Assembly (NCBI GenBank): GCA_015075185.1
Contig: JABTUW010000001.1
Location: 1,426,001 to 1,490,000, forward strand
Source: Anaerolineales bacterium
GTDB taxonomy: Bacteria > Chloroflexota > Anaerolineae > 4572-78 > J111
Length of the DNA stretch: 64,000 nt
Direction of reading: 5' to 3'
Positions within the stretch are counted from its first letter, which is position 1. Every line of letters starts with the position of its first letter. The position numbers and the translations under genes were made by a program. The notes beneath the pieces were generated by a model. That model was given only the letters and a program-made list of their open reading frames with translations, searched no databases and was not told the DNA's origin. This document shows, in pieces, positions 1 through 7,790 of the stretch.

Positions 1-1317
1 CAAACCCGGCTCGCCGGCATAGAGCAGCCCATCCAACGGGTCAACGTAGATGTTGTAGCGCGTTCCTTGCCGGTGCCGCTCAATAATTTCAGCCAGGAGA
101 GGAAATAGTTCTTGAGCCAGGGCCAGGTCATGGGTGCAGCGCAGATATTGGTGGAGGGCATAAAAATACCACAGGGTTGCGTCAACGGCGTTATAATCAG
201 GTGAGGGGCTGGTATCGGGAAAGCGATTGGGCAGCATGCCGTGGCTAACATGGCGGGCAAAGGTGCGCAGAATATCGGCTGCAAGCGCAGGTCGTCCCGT
301 GACAAGGGTTAGCCCGGGCAGAGCAATCATTGTATCGCGGCCCCAGTCGCCGAACCAGGGATAACCGGCAATAATGGTTGTACCCGTCTCTGGCGGGGAG
401 GTATCTATAGAGGGTGCTGTGCGTGAGGGGGCCGGCCAGCGTTGAACAAGAAATTGGTCGGCGACCAGGGCCAGGTGACTAATCCAGGCCGGCTCACCGG
501 CGGGACAGTTTTGCTGCAAGGCGGCCTGGCGCTGCCGCTCCTGTTCCAGCGCCTCAATGCCGGCCTGCGGCTCGACCGGCTCCGTAGAACAAATTACGGT
601 CAGGGTCTCGCCAGGATAAAGCGTGACATTAAAATAGCCCGGCGTGTACAAATCCTCGACCTCATCCAGGCCGCGCTGTTTTTCTTCTCGATGCCGGAAA
701 TTCCAATACCACTCACCGCTGAGGCCCACCCGCCCCCGGTCGGCCACAATCCGGTAAGGTTGGGCGTCGGCGGAAGCCCGGATTTCAAAGCCGCCCTTGA
801 TACCAACGACTTCCGGCTGCCAGCCGCCCCGCTGGTGGCTGTGATAATCTCGATAAGTGCAAAAAGGAGTTAATTTTAGCCACAGGCTGTCGCTGGCCCG
901 GACCAGGGTATAAGTCAGATAAGTGGTATTGTGGCCGTGGGCCATCCAGACCCGCTGCTCCAGCCGGGCGTCGGCCAGAGAATAGACCCAGACCGGGATC
1001 AATCCTTCCAGGTGAAACGACTCGATGTGGCGGTAGCCGCGAGGATCAATGGTGTTGCTGGTATACTCATTTGTGGCCAGGGGATAGACTTTGCCATCGC
1101 CATCGTAGTGAGCCAGGGCATCAATTTTGGCGACCATCACGGTCCGTTCCAGGGGGGGGCGCAGGGCCGCCACCAGCAGCCCGTGATAGCGACGAGTATT
1201 GGCTCCGCTGACAGTGCCGGAGGCATAGCCACCTAGCCCGTTTGTCACCAGCCACTCTCTCTGCGCCGCGCAGTCAAAGTGCCCGCACTCGGCCCGTCCC
1301 AAAGTAAGGTTGAACAT
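1..1317 (-). CDS. Glycogen debranching enzyme (amylo-alpha-1,6-glucosidase), C-terminus beyond window
   Basis: The minus strand is open from ATG at 1317 to the window edge, giving 439 codons with no stop. The protein begins MFNLTLGRAECGHFDCAAQR, then has the REWLVTNGLGGYASG motif typical of the N-terminal domain of bacterial glycogen debranching enzymes (GDE_N). Around residue 320 comes YPWFGDWGRDTMIALPG, the start of the catalytic (alpha/alpha)6 GDE_C domain, followed by LPNRFPD and YNAVDATLW. The family hydrolyses alpha-1,6 branches of glycogen or related glucans in the cytoplasm. AAAGGA lies just upstream of the ATG as Shine-Dalgarno. A TATACT -10-like box lies at 1366-1371 on the same strand. 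The C-terminal third is missing only because the window ends. Confidence 0.9.
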   Translation of the reverse strand, partial: MFNLTLGRAECGHFDCAAQREWLVTNGLGGYASGTVSGANTRRYHGLLVAALRPPLERTVMVAKIDALAHYDGDGKVYPLATNEYTSNTIDPRGYRHIESFHLEGLIPVWVYSLADARLEQRVWMAHGHNTTYLTYTLVRASDSLWLKLTPFCTYRDYHSHQRGGWQPEVVGIKGGFEIRASADAQPYRIVADRGRVGLSGEWYWNFRHREEKQRGLDEVEDLYTPGYFNVTLYPGETLTVICSTEPVEPQAGIEALEQERQRQAALQQNCPAGEPAWISHLALVADQFLVQRWPAPSRTAPSIDTSPPETGTTIIAGYPWFGDWGRDTMIALPGLTLVTGRPALAADILRTFARHVSHGMLPNRFPDTSPSPDYNAVDATLWYFYALHQYLRCTHDLALAQELFPLLAEIIERHRQGTRYNIYVDPLDGLLYAGEPGL

Positions 1318-1617
1318 GGGATTTCCTTTCACGTCCTGGTGTCAGGTATGAGTTTGGCTACGGATAGTATAACATAAAAAAGGAAGTTGTGGAGGTATAA
1401 AGCCTGCTTGCATATTGAAGAATGAAACCTTGATGGTGTTACTTCCCTTTGAGTAGAGTTTCTAGAATGCAGAAGTAACGTTGCGTAGATTGACATAAGT
1501 GATTATAATGGAAATGTCATCAACACTTTGAATTTACCTCTCTCTCTGCGCGGTGGGGATGACGGGCGCGACGAGGCGAGGAGGCAGTTAACCGCTTCCT
1601 CGCCTCATCATTTTTGG
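1318..1617. other. Intergenic region between two minus-strand genes
   Basis: This 300-bp stretch has no credible ORF. It contains a TATACT -10-like box for the debranching gene on the minus strand (1366-1371) without a clear -35. It also has an 8-bp inverted repeat, GTTACTTC/GAAGTAAC (near 1438 and 1471), and a strong hairpin at 1573-1606 annotated separately. A tempting TTGACA near 1490 is only 8 bp from a TATAAT, so it is not a promoter by spacing. Confidence 0.5.
1573..1615 (+). terminator. Hairpin after the SixA-like gene
   Basis: GAGGCGAGGAGGC (1573-1585) pairs with GCTTCCTCGCCTC (1594-1606) with one mismatch. It is followed on the plus strand by ATCATTTTT. It lies immediately downstream of the minus-strand stop at 1618, but the T-run is on the plus side, so it may just be a stabilising 3' hairpin for the minus-strand transcript. 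Confidence 0.4.
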
Positions 1618-2139
1618 TCAGGTCAGGGCTTTCACCAGCTTAGGGATGATAAACCAGTGGAGCGCGCCATCGCCGGGTCGCAGTTCGGCCCAGTCAGTTA
1701 TTTCAAAATTCAGACAAATCAGCCCGGCGGTAGGAATTTTAATGGCCCATCCATCGCCTTCTGTGCCGTCCGCGGCGCACAGAGCAGCGACCGTATTCTC
1801 CAGAACAGGATTGTGTCCGATTAACAGCACCCGCTCCACGGTTGGGGAAAGTTGCTGCAAAGCAGTAATCAAATCAGGGCTGTCTCCTTCGTAAAAAGAG
1901 TTTTCCCACTGAATGGCTTTATGGTAGCCACAGGCTTTAGCCACCAGTTCGGCTGTCTGTTTGGCCCGCTGCGCCGGTGATGAAAGAATCTTATCTGGCA
2001 CACAGGCAAAGCGCACGAGAACCTCGCCCATCCGCGGCGCATCCTCCAAACCTCGTTTGGCCAGGGGCCGGTCAAAATCCGCCTGGCCCACCGTGCCCCA
2101 ATCTGATTTAGCGTGGCGTAGTATCAGAACGGTTTTCAT
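1618..2139 (-). CDS. SixA-like histidine phosphatase
   Basis: 173 aa histidine-phosphatase (phosphoglycerate-mutase fold) protein. The catalytic N-terminal motif LILRHAKSDWG (RHAKS version of RHG) and the second histidine in LLIGHNPVLE are both visible. The length and the RHAKS signature match the short SixA-type phosphatases, which act on phosphohistidine or small phosphoesters. The substrate here is unknown. The open frame extends 25 codons upstream, but ATG 2139 is chosen because GAGGAG lies directly upstream and family members begin with M-K-x-x-x-L-x-R-H. It is divergent from the transferase at 2207, so a shared promoter region of under 70 bp must serve both. Confidence 0.85.
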   Translation of the reverse strand: MKTVLILRHAKSDWGTVGQADFDRPLAKRGLEDAPRMGEVLVRFACVPDKILSSPAQRAKQTAELVAKACGYHKAIQWENSFYEGDSPDLITALQQLSPTVERVLLIGHNPVLENTVAALCAADGTEGDGWAIKIPTAGLICLNFEITDWAELRPGDGALHWFIIPKLVKALT

Positions 2140-2206
2140 AAACTGCTCCTCAAAAAAAGTAGCCAGTAGTTTAATCGAAAATTTGCTCATTTCTGCTGAT
2201 GCTCTT

Positions 2207-3238
2207 ATGCTCATTTCGATGAGCTACCTGGTTGTCTTTATCATCGCTTTTATGTTGACTTTGGTGATGACCCCGCTGAGCGCCAGGCTGGGTCGCTGGC
2301 TGCGGCTAACCGACCGTCCCGGCGGGCGGCGAGCGCATCAGGGCGAAGTGCCGCGCACCGGGGGAATTGCCTTGTTTGCCGGTTTTGTAGGGGCAGGGCT
2401 GCTGGTCTTTGCTTTGAGCGCCTTCAGCATTTGGCCGCCTATGGGGGCGGAAGACCGCAAGCTGTTGACCGGAGTGCTTACCGGCAGTGTTTTTGTTTTT
2501 CTGTTTGGCCTCTGGGATGATTGGCGTGAACTGCCGGCCTGGCCCCAGTTTGCCGCCCAATTTGCTGTGGCCTTGATTGCCATTAGCTTTGATATTATTG
2601 TCGAACGAGTGACTCTGCCTATCCGCGGCTATACAGTTTTCCCTCTCTGGATCACTTATCCCCTGACTATTTTTTGGATTATGGGCATGATCAACACGGT
2701 CAACTGGCTGGATGGCCTGGATGGTCTGGCCGCCGGCGTAGCCGCTATTGCCAGCCTGCTCTTTGCCGTTCATGCCTACAGTCTGGGCCAGACGGTTGTC
2801 GCCCTGTTTCCCCTGGCCCTGGCCGCGGCCTGCCTGGGCTTTTTACCTTTCAACTTCCAGCCGGCCCGTATTTTTATGGGCAGCAGCGGCAGTATGCTGC
2901 TGGGTTTTGCCCTGGCTTCGCTGTCCATTCTGGCCCCGGCTAAAGTAGCGACGGCTTTATTGGTGCTTGGCATCCCCATTCTGGATGTTGTCTGGTTGAT
3001 TATTCAACGCTGGCGGCTGCGGGGCAATCCGGCCATGGCCGGGCGCGACCATCTGCATTATCGTCTGCTCAATCTGGGTTTTAGCCAGCGCCAAATCGTG
3101 CTGCTCTACTATTCCTTCTGCGCCGCCTTTGGCCTGTTGGCCTTGCTCATCGAAGATCGTTTCTTTAAATTGGTGGCCCTGGCCGTGCTGGCTGGCCTGA
3201 CTCTGGCTCTGCTGGGGTGGCTGGCGAAGCGAAAGTGA
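2207..3238 (+). CDS. WecA/TagO/MraY-family undecaprenyl-phosphate sugar-1-phosphate transferase
   Basis: 343 aa polytopic membrane protein of the GT4 phospho-sugar transferase family, which transfers sugar-1-phosphate from a UDP-sugar to undecaprenyl phosphate at the inner membrane to start envelope glycan synthesis. Visible motifs are PRTGG near residue 48, the paired aspartates in LWDDWRELP, NTVNWLDGLDGLAAG near 166, and a C-terminal HLHYRLL standing for the usual HxHH motif. Unusually, the F-M-G-D-x-G-S motif reads FMGSSGS near residue 223, so the conserved acidic residue is serine. The start is uncertain between ATG 2207 and ATG 2219; neither has a strong Shine-Dalgarno. The stop codon overlaps a dispersed GACCGCCGAC repeat. 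Confidence 0.85.
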   Translation: MLISMSYLVVFIIAFMLTLVMTPLSARLGRWLRLTDRPGGRRAHQGEVPRTGGIALFAGFVGAGLLVFALSAFSIWPPMGAEDRKLLTGVLTGSVFVFLFGLWDDWRELPAWPQFAAQFAVALIAISFDIIVERVTLPIRGYTVFPLWITYPLTIFWIMGMINTVNWLDGLDGLAAGVAAIASLLFAVHAYSLGQTVVALFPLALAAACLGFLPFNFQPARIFMGSSGSMLLGFALASLSILAPAKVATALLVLGIPILDVVWLIIQRWRLRGNPAMAGRDHLHYRLLNLGFSQRQIVLLYYSFCAAFGLLALLIEDRFFKLVALAVLAGLTLALLGWLAKRK

Positions 3239-3312
3239 CCGCCGACCACAGCCTGCCGACCGCCGCAAAAACAGGTTGGATTATAGTTTCGGCGGTCTGC
3301 GGTCAATCGTCA
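3236..3312. repeat. GACCGCCGAC-type palindromic repeat, copy 1
   Basis: Begins with the TGA stop of the upstream gene (TGACCGCCGACCAC). It runs through CCGACCGCCG, an AT core containing ATTATAGTTT, and returns as CGGCGGTC and GCGGTC, so it can fold back on itself. A second copy follows purF, a partial copy follows pyrB, and related sequence lies in frame inside purL. It sits between convergent genes and touches both 3' ends. Confidence 0.75.
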
Positions 3313-3321
3313 GTCGTCGTC

Positions 3322-4299
3322 TCAGACGTAGCCAATTGAATGGTACCACTCCAGCGTGCGCTGCGCTCCTTCGGTAAAAGAAGAGGGAACAAACCCTAAC
3401 TCGCGCTGGGCTTTACTAAAATCAACAATCCAATCATTAAAAACGTAGGGTTCCAGATTTTTGGGGTAGAAAGGTTCGCGCTTGGTAAAAAAAGCGACCA
3501 ACTCCAAAAACTTGGAAAACTCAATCATCATCCAACCTGGAAAATTGACCCGCCAACTGCTCCGATGAGCCAGGCAGCTCACAATAAAATTGGCCTCCTT
3601 ATGGGAGATGCTTTGGTTGGAAATGTTATAAACCTGGCCCACCCGGCCCCGTTTCAAGGCGGCTTCGATAGCCTTAGCCGCATCCCCGACATAGCAAGGA
3701 AAGATAAAATGCCGGCCCTGATGGACCTGTACCCGCCAATTATGGAGAAACTCCTCAAAAAAGAGGCGATTGAAAGCATAATGGCCGTGCGGTCCATAGA
3801 GCGCCCCCAGGCGCAATATCACGACCGGCAGCCCTTTATCGCCATAAGCCTGGACCAACCGCTCCCCGTGAAATTTGGTTTTAGCGTAGTTGTCGGTGGG
3901 ATAGGGCAGGCAGGGCGTTTCTTCGGTAATAATCACCCCTGGCTTCTGCGGCCCGACCACAATAATGGTGCTGATATGAATAAATTTCTCAACCCCGGCT
4001 GCCAGCGCAGCGGCTAAAACGTGACGTGTTCCCTCTACATTGGTTTTGATAAAAAGGTCAGGCGGTCCCCACAAACGGAAATGAGCGGCGGCATGGACAA
4101 CGTATTGGCAGCCCTGCATCGCAGCTTTTACTGAGGCCGCATTGGTCACATCCCCTCGGGCGATTTCAATTCCCAATGCTTCCAAAAAAGAAGTTTCACT
4201 GGTTGGGCGGGCCAGCGCTCGCAGCCGATAACCCTGGCCGGCTAAATACTCGCACAAGTTTCGCCCTAAAAAACCTGTCGCCCCGGTAATTAGAATCAA
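3322..4299 (-). CDS. NAD(P)-dependent epimerase/dehydratase (extended SDR)
   Basis: 325 aa extended short-chain dehydrogenase. The N-terminal nucleotide-binding motif GATGFLG is at residues 6-12. HAAA follows (VVHAAAHFRLWG), then a serine-containing stretch IHISTI and the catalytic YAKTK (YxxxK). This arrangement is typical of sugar-nucleotide epimerases and of 3-beta-HSD-like or dihydroflavonol-reductase-like SDRs; TNVEGTRHVL is characteristic of the latter. The substrate cannot be told from sequence. It converges on the WecA-like gene, and a large palindrome (4356-4446) separates it from the upstream alcohol dehydrogenase, so it probably has its own transcription start. Confidence 0.85.
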   Translation of the reverse strand: MILITGATGFLGRNLCEYLAGQGYRLRALARPTSETSFLEALGIEIARGDVTNAASVKAAMQGCQYVVHAAAHFRLWGPPDLFIKTNVEGTRHVLAAALAAGVEKFIHISTIIVVGPQKPGVIITEETPCLPYPTDNYAKTKFHGERLVQAYGDKGLPVVILRLGALYGPHGHYAFNRLFFEEFLHNWRVQVHQGRHFIFPCYVGDAAKAIEAALKRGRVGQVYNISNQSISHKEANFIVSCLAHRSSWRVNFPGWMMIEFSKFLELVAFFTKREPFYPKNLEPYVFNDWIVDFSKAQRELGFVPSSFTEGAQRTLEWYHSIGYV

Positions 4300-4321
4300 G
4301 TCTCAGGTCCTTGTGATAACA

Positions 4322-4500
4322 GTCAGAAGTCAGAAGTCAGTAGCCAAAGATCAGTCAATGTCATTAAGTTAAGACCGGAGTCGAGCCTTTAGGCGAGTGA
4401 TTCTCGGCTAAAGCCTCGACTCCAAAACGCTAACTTAACGACATTGAGAGATCAGTAGTCAGTAGTGAAAAATTTCCCCCTCTACCGTCTACTGTCTACC
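4322..4500. repeat. Nested palindromic element with short direct repeats
   Basis: The core is 4356-4446. CAATGTCATTAAGTTAAG pairs with the complement of its right arm ending CTTAACGACATTG, and an inner stem GGAGTCGAGCCTTTAG/CTAAAGCCTCGACTCC carries one mismatch. The flanks are low-complexity direct repeats, AGTCAGAAGTCAG and GATCAGTAGTCAGTAG on the left and right, then CTACCGTCTACTGTCTACC. No ORF is present. It resembles a non-autonomous MITE-like palindrome. Confidence 0.7.
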
Positions 4501-4510
4501 GTCTGTCTAC

Positions 4511-5704
4511 CTACCAATCCACGTCTTGACCCTGGTAGGCGTACAGAAAGAGGTTGCGGATATCCTCATCGCTGGGCGAGCGCAAAGCGGTAATAATTTG
4601 GGTGTCACTTTCGGCATTTTCCACCAATTTGTCCAGACTTTCTTCCCATTCGGCGGGTGAAATTTCGGCGGCCTGCCGGATAGACAGCGGCTGTTCAATC
4701 TTCGTCGCCAGCCGGCGAATAGCCTGCACCAAACTATCTGCGCCTTGTTGAGGGGTGGCTGCCGGCAAGCCCAAAAAAGCGGCAATCTCATGATAGCGCG
4801 GCTGTTCATTACCCCGGCTGTTGAACTGGATCGTATAGGGTAAAAATAGACCAACCGTACGCCCGTGCGGCAAATTGTAAACAGCACCCAAACTGTGGCC
4901 CAGGGCATGCGCCAACGAACACATCGAATTGATAAAGCCCAGGCCGGCAATAGCCGCGGCGTTATGCATCCTTTCGCGGGCTTCCACATCGGTTCCATCG
5001 CTCACGGCACGCGGCAGATATTCAAAGATAAGTTGAATCGCCTTCAAGCACAAACCATCGGCAAAATCGTTGTTCCAGGTGGAGGTATAACCTTCAATGG
5101 CGTGGGTCAGCGCGTCCATGCCGGTATCGGCGGTGAGCCGGGCAGGCATGCTGACCGCCAGGGAGGGGTCAACAATGGCAATATCAGGCGTATTCTCCGG
5201 TGAGCCGACCGCCACCTTGCGCTGGTCCTCAGGATCGGTCAGCACAATCCCCCAGGTTACTTCGGCTCCGGTGCCGCTGGTGGCGCTGATGGCAACCATT
5301 TTAGCTTTTTGGCGCAGGCAAAGCGGTTCCAGCGGATTAACAGCCAAAATATTGATTTGCGGGTTCTCGTACAATATCCACATCGCTTTGGCCGCATCCA
5401 GCGCCGAACCCCCGCCCAGCCCAACCACCCAATCCGGCTGGTAGGCGGTCATCGCTGCCGCACCGCGCTGGATGGTGGCAATGGCCGGCTCGGCCTCCAC
5501 CTCGCTGAAGACTTCACTGGCAATGCCGGCTGCCTTAAGTTTCTCCTCGACTCGTCGGGCCAGGCCCAATTTGACCAGCATGGCGTCGGTGACAATAAAA
5601 GCCCGCTGCCCGGTTATTTGGCTTAAATGGTCGAGCGCATCGGGTCCAAAAACAATTTCAGGGCTGCGGAAGTACCACAAATCAGCCTCCTCCCGCCAGG
5701 GCAT
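4511..5704 (-). CDS. Iron-containing alcohol dehydrogenase
   Basis: 397 aa group III (Fe-ADH) dehydrogenase, NAD(P)-dependent and cytoplasmic. GLGGGSALDAAKA (GGGS at 97-100) is the dinucleotide-binding signature. Metal ligands expected for the family are present: D197 and H201 in MDALTHAIEGYTS, H266 in LAHALGH and H280 in NLPHGR. It oxidises alcohols or reduces aldehydes; the exact substrate is not predictable. The start at 5704 overlaps the 3' end of the upstream C39-like gene by 23 nt, so the two are probably translationally coupled and in one operon with the AMMECR1 gene. Confidence 0.92.
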   Translation of the reverse strand: MPWREEADLWYFRSPEIVFGPDALDHLSQITGQRAFIVTDAMLVKLGLARRVEEKLKAAGIASEVFSEVEAEPAIATIQRGAAAMTAYQPDWVVGLGGGSALDAAKAMWILYENPQINILAVNPLEPLCLRQKAKMVAISATSGTGAEVTWGIVLTDPEDQRKVAVGSPENTPDIAIVDPSLAVSMPARLTADTGMDALTHAIEGYTSTWNNDFADGLCLKAIQLIFEYLPRAVSDGTDVEARERMHNAAAIAGLGFINSMCSLAHALGHSLGAVYNLPHGRTVGLFLPYTIQFNSRGNEQPRYHEIAAFLGLPAATPQQGADSLVQAIRRLATKIEQPLSIRQAAEISPAEWEESLDKLVENAESDTQIITALRSPSDEDIRNLFLYAYQGQDVDW

Positions 5705-7028
5705 TCAGAGCTTCGGCGGCGGGGGTAAAGTTAGGATTATATTCTACGGCTGCCTGAAATTCCTGCTCGGCCCCAGGTTGCCCGGTCGCTTGCAAAGCCA
5801 GGCCGCGATAGTAATACGCTTCTTCCAGGCCGCCCGCCCCCTTGATGGTGGCCTGGGTCAGGTCCAGGACATCCTGGTAGCGCCCGGCGGTATAGTAAGC
5901 TTCAAACGGCGTAAACTGATACCACAGCCGCCGCCAATGCAGGCCCAGTTGCCGCGCCCGGTCAAAAGCGGCCACCGCTTCCTGAAAGCGCCCCAGAAAG
6001 GTCAGGGCATCCCCTTGATTAAAATAGCCAATGGCGTCTTCCGGCTTAGCCTTAACCTCAGCCTCCGCCTGGCTCAAGATACGCTCGTACATCGCCTTGT
6101 CGTCCATATCCGGGCCAATGATCGCCGCCACCTTTTCGGCTTGTTCCAGCGAATAGACAACGATATAGGTCCGATTGAAGACGCGCCAGTCCGCGTCAAA
6201 CTGCTCATAACCAACTTTAACATCCGGGCCATTCAGCGAGTCGAAGGCGCTAAACTGGCCGCTCGCATCGTCATAACCGGTGAAGAGGCGATAGTGGCCC
6301 AGGCTGTCGCCATCATGCACCAGCCAGGTTTCAACCAAAACTGGCAGGTTGTTGCTCAAGAGAAGTTTGAGCCGATCTATCGTGCCGCCGCGGCGGACAA
6401 TCGCCTCCAGGCCGGTCGTGCGGGCGTAAGCGGCCAGTTCCTCGGGGCTGACGTTTTTGTCATCCCGGTTGGGCTTGAGGAATTGAGCCGCTTCTACCTG
6501 GGTTTCGGGGCGGCCATAGTAACTCATATTCATGGTTATGGTGGCCGGACCACAGTTGTTCCAGGTTTGCCACTGGTGGGTAAAACCGCTCAACTGAATT
6601 TTTGGGCTGACCGATTGGAGCGGGACGGTAGAGATGGGCGTTGGTGGTACAGCGGTGGGAGAAGGAGGCGCCGGCTGCACAGGAGTGGTTGTCGAAATCG
6701 CCAGGGTTGGTACAGCCGTAGGCGGGAGCTGGGTTGCTGTCGGATTAAGGGGAGCTTGTTCTGCCTTAACCGGCGTCGCTGTTGCCACGGCGGCGACAAG
6801 GGCGGTTGGCGCCGGTGTTGGCAGATATTCTGGATGAGGCATCATTTTGCGGTAGTAGCTGCGGGCGCGGTAGACCATATTATCGAGACGGGGGCTGAGG
6901 GCCGGCATGGCCAGGGCTACGCCGAGGGCCAGAATGGCCAGCAAAGCGCCCAGGCCCAGGCCAAAAACCATAGCGCCGCGTCTGGTTATCATCTTTCTTT
7001 CGTAAGGTCGTCGAACACGAGTCTGCAT
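5682..7028 (-). CDS. Membrane-anchored C39-like peptidase domain protein with TPR repeats
   Basis: 448 aa. There is a short basic N-terminus, one transmembrane segment (about residues 22-41), a long Thr/Pro-rich linker (about 68-140), then a papain-like C39_2 domain. The C39_2 domain carries Cys159 in WNNCGPATITM, His245 in GHYRLFTGYD and Asp263 in AFDSLNG. TPR-type helices follow from about 318 to the end (AIGYFNQGDALTFLGRFQEA). The layout suggests an extracytoplasmic cysteine peptidase or peptidase-like scaffold tethered to the membrane. ATG 7028 is chosen because GAGGAATGTAAAGG precedes it. A GTG at 7064, directly after the upstream stop, is the alternative. Confidence 0.8.
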   Translation of the reverse strand: MQTRVRRPYERKMITRRGAMVFGLGLGALLAILALGVALAMPALSPRLDNMVYRARSYYRKMMPHPEYLPTPAPTALVAAVATATPVKAEQAPLNPTATQLPPTAVPTLAISTTTPVQPAPPSPTAVPPTPISTVPLQSVSPKIQLSGFTHQWQTWNNCGPATITMNMSYYGRPETQVEAAQFLKPNRDDKNVSPEELAAYARTTGLEAIVRRGGTIDRLKLLLSNNLPVLVETWLVHDGDSLGHYRLFTGYDDASGQFSAFDSLNGPDVKVGYEQFDADWRVFNRTYIVVYSLEQAEKVAAIIGPDMDDKAMYERILSQAEAEVKAKPEDAIGYFNQGDALTFLGRFQEAVAAFDRARQLGLHWRRLWYQFTPFEAYYTAGRYQDVLDLTQATIKGAGGLEEAYYYRGLALQATGQPGAEQEFQAAVEYNPNFTPAAEALNALAGGG

Positions 7029-7064
7029 TACCTTTACATTCCTCTTTTTGCTAACAAAACACAC

Positions 7065-7574
7065 TTATTGATACCGTTTCACGGTGAAACGGTAAAGTTC
7101 GGCCGGCTCCTGGGGCAAGAGGCCGGCTTTGCGCCGCACGAGTTCTAATTGGCGGGGAACGCTGTCAACAGAGGGAATATCCGGCAGCAGGAGCGCGCGG
7201 CGGTAGCCCGCCTGGATAAATACCCCGTAGACTTTTTCGTCCAACTGCTCGACGTCGGTCACCGGCTCCAGGGGACTGAGCACGTCTACCTTAACCTGCA
7301 AACCGGGTAATTCCGCGGCGGTCATGGGCGGGAAGCGGGGGTCGTCGGTGGCCGAGGCAATGGCGGTGTGGATAATGGCTTCAGCCAGGGTAGGCTGGGT
7401 CGGGCTGATGGTTCCACGGCAGCCGCGCAGCCGGCCATCGGCTAAATGCAGCGAGACAAAGACCGCGCCCGGTTCAACCATGTCGGGCGGCAGCGGGGTT
7501 GGTAAAGCCATAACTTGGCCGGCAGTGAGATAAGTTTCGATGGCCTGGTAAGCCAGGATTACAAAGGGATGCAT
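7065..7574 (-). CDS. AMMECR1 domain protein (AmmeMemoRadiSam system protein A-like)
   Basis: 169 aa AMMECR1-fold protein. The family signature LRGCRGT (residues 49-55, normally LRGCIGT) is followed by SAxxDPRFPP (ASATDDPRFPP). In many prokaryotes AMMECR1 is part of the AmmeMemoRadiSam set with a Memo-like protein and a radical SAM enzyme; neither is present here. Its biochemical role is not established. AAGGAAAGA precedes the ATG. Its stop is immediately followed by the C39-like gene, which points to an operon AMMECR1 - C39 - Fe-ADH. Confidence 0.88.
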   Translation of the reverse strand: MHPFVILAYQAIETYLTAGQVMALPTPLPPDMVEPGAVFVSLHLADGRLRGCRGTISPTQPTLAEAIIHTAIASATDDPRFPPMTAAELPGLQVKVDVLSPLEPVTDVEQLDEKVYGVFIQAGYRRALLLPDIPSVDSVPRQLELVRRKAGLLPQEPAELYRFTVKRYQ

Positions 7575-7630
7575 TCTTTCCTTCTTATCAGCCTATAATA
7601 TTGGTAGGACTTATCACCTACGCAAGCAAG

Positions 7631-7659
7631 TTGTTTTGAAGGTGGCTATCTGGTATAAT
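7631..7659 (+). promoter_or_regulatory. Sigma-70-type promoter for the DnaB-C gene
   Basis: TTGTTT (7631-7636) and a perfect TATAAT (7654-7659) are separated by 17 bp. Transcription would start near 7666, leaving a 125-nt leader before ATG 7791. The leader contains the nested stems annotated next. Confidence 0.75.
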
Positions 7660-7679
7660 GACAGCGATATCGAGATTTT

Positions 7680-7767
7680 AAGATTTATCTGGAATGAGGG
7701 GGCCCTTTGTCCATGGGAGGTTAGGGAGTAGGACAGAGGGTCTGTTAACGTTCTAATGATAAATCTT
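7680..7767 (+). promoter_or_regulatory. Structured 5' leader with nested stems
   Basis: An outer 10-bp stem AAGATTTATC (7680-7689)/GATAAATCTT (7758-7767) encloses an inner 12-bp stem GGCCCTTTGTCC (7701-7712)/GGACAGAGGGTC (7731-7742, two G-U pairs). The apical loop is purine-rich (7713-7730). The outer 3' arm is followed by TTTA. No known riboswitch class was recognised. It begins about 14 nt after the predicted transcription start. Confidence 0.6.
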
Positions 7768-7790
7768 TTATGACGTGAATAGGGGAAACT

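Noticed and set aside
1490..1515. TTGACA and TATAAT near 1490-1510 as a promoter
   Set aside because: The spacer is only about 8 bp, incompatible with a sigma-70 promoter.
5472..7148. A 558-codon open frame on the plus strand
   Set aside because: It is antisense to the C39-like and Fe-ADH genes, both of which carry clear motifs.
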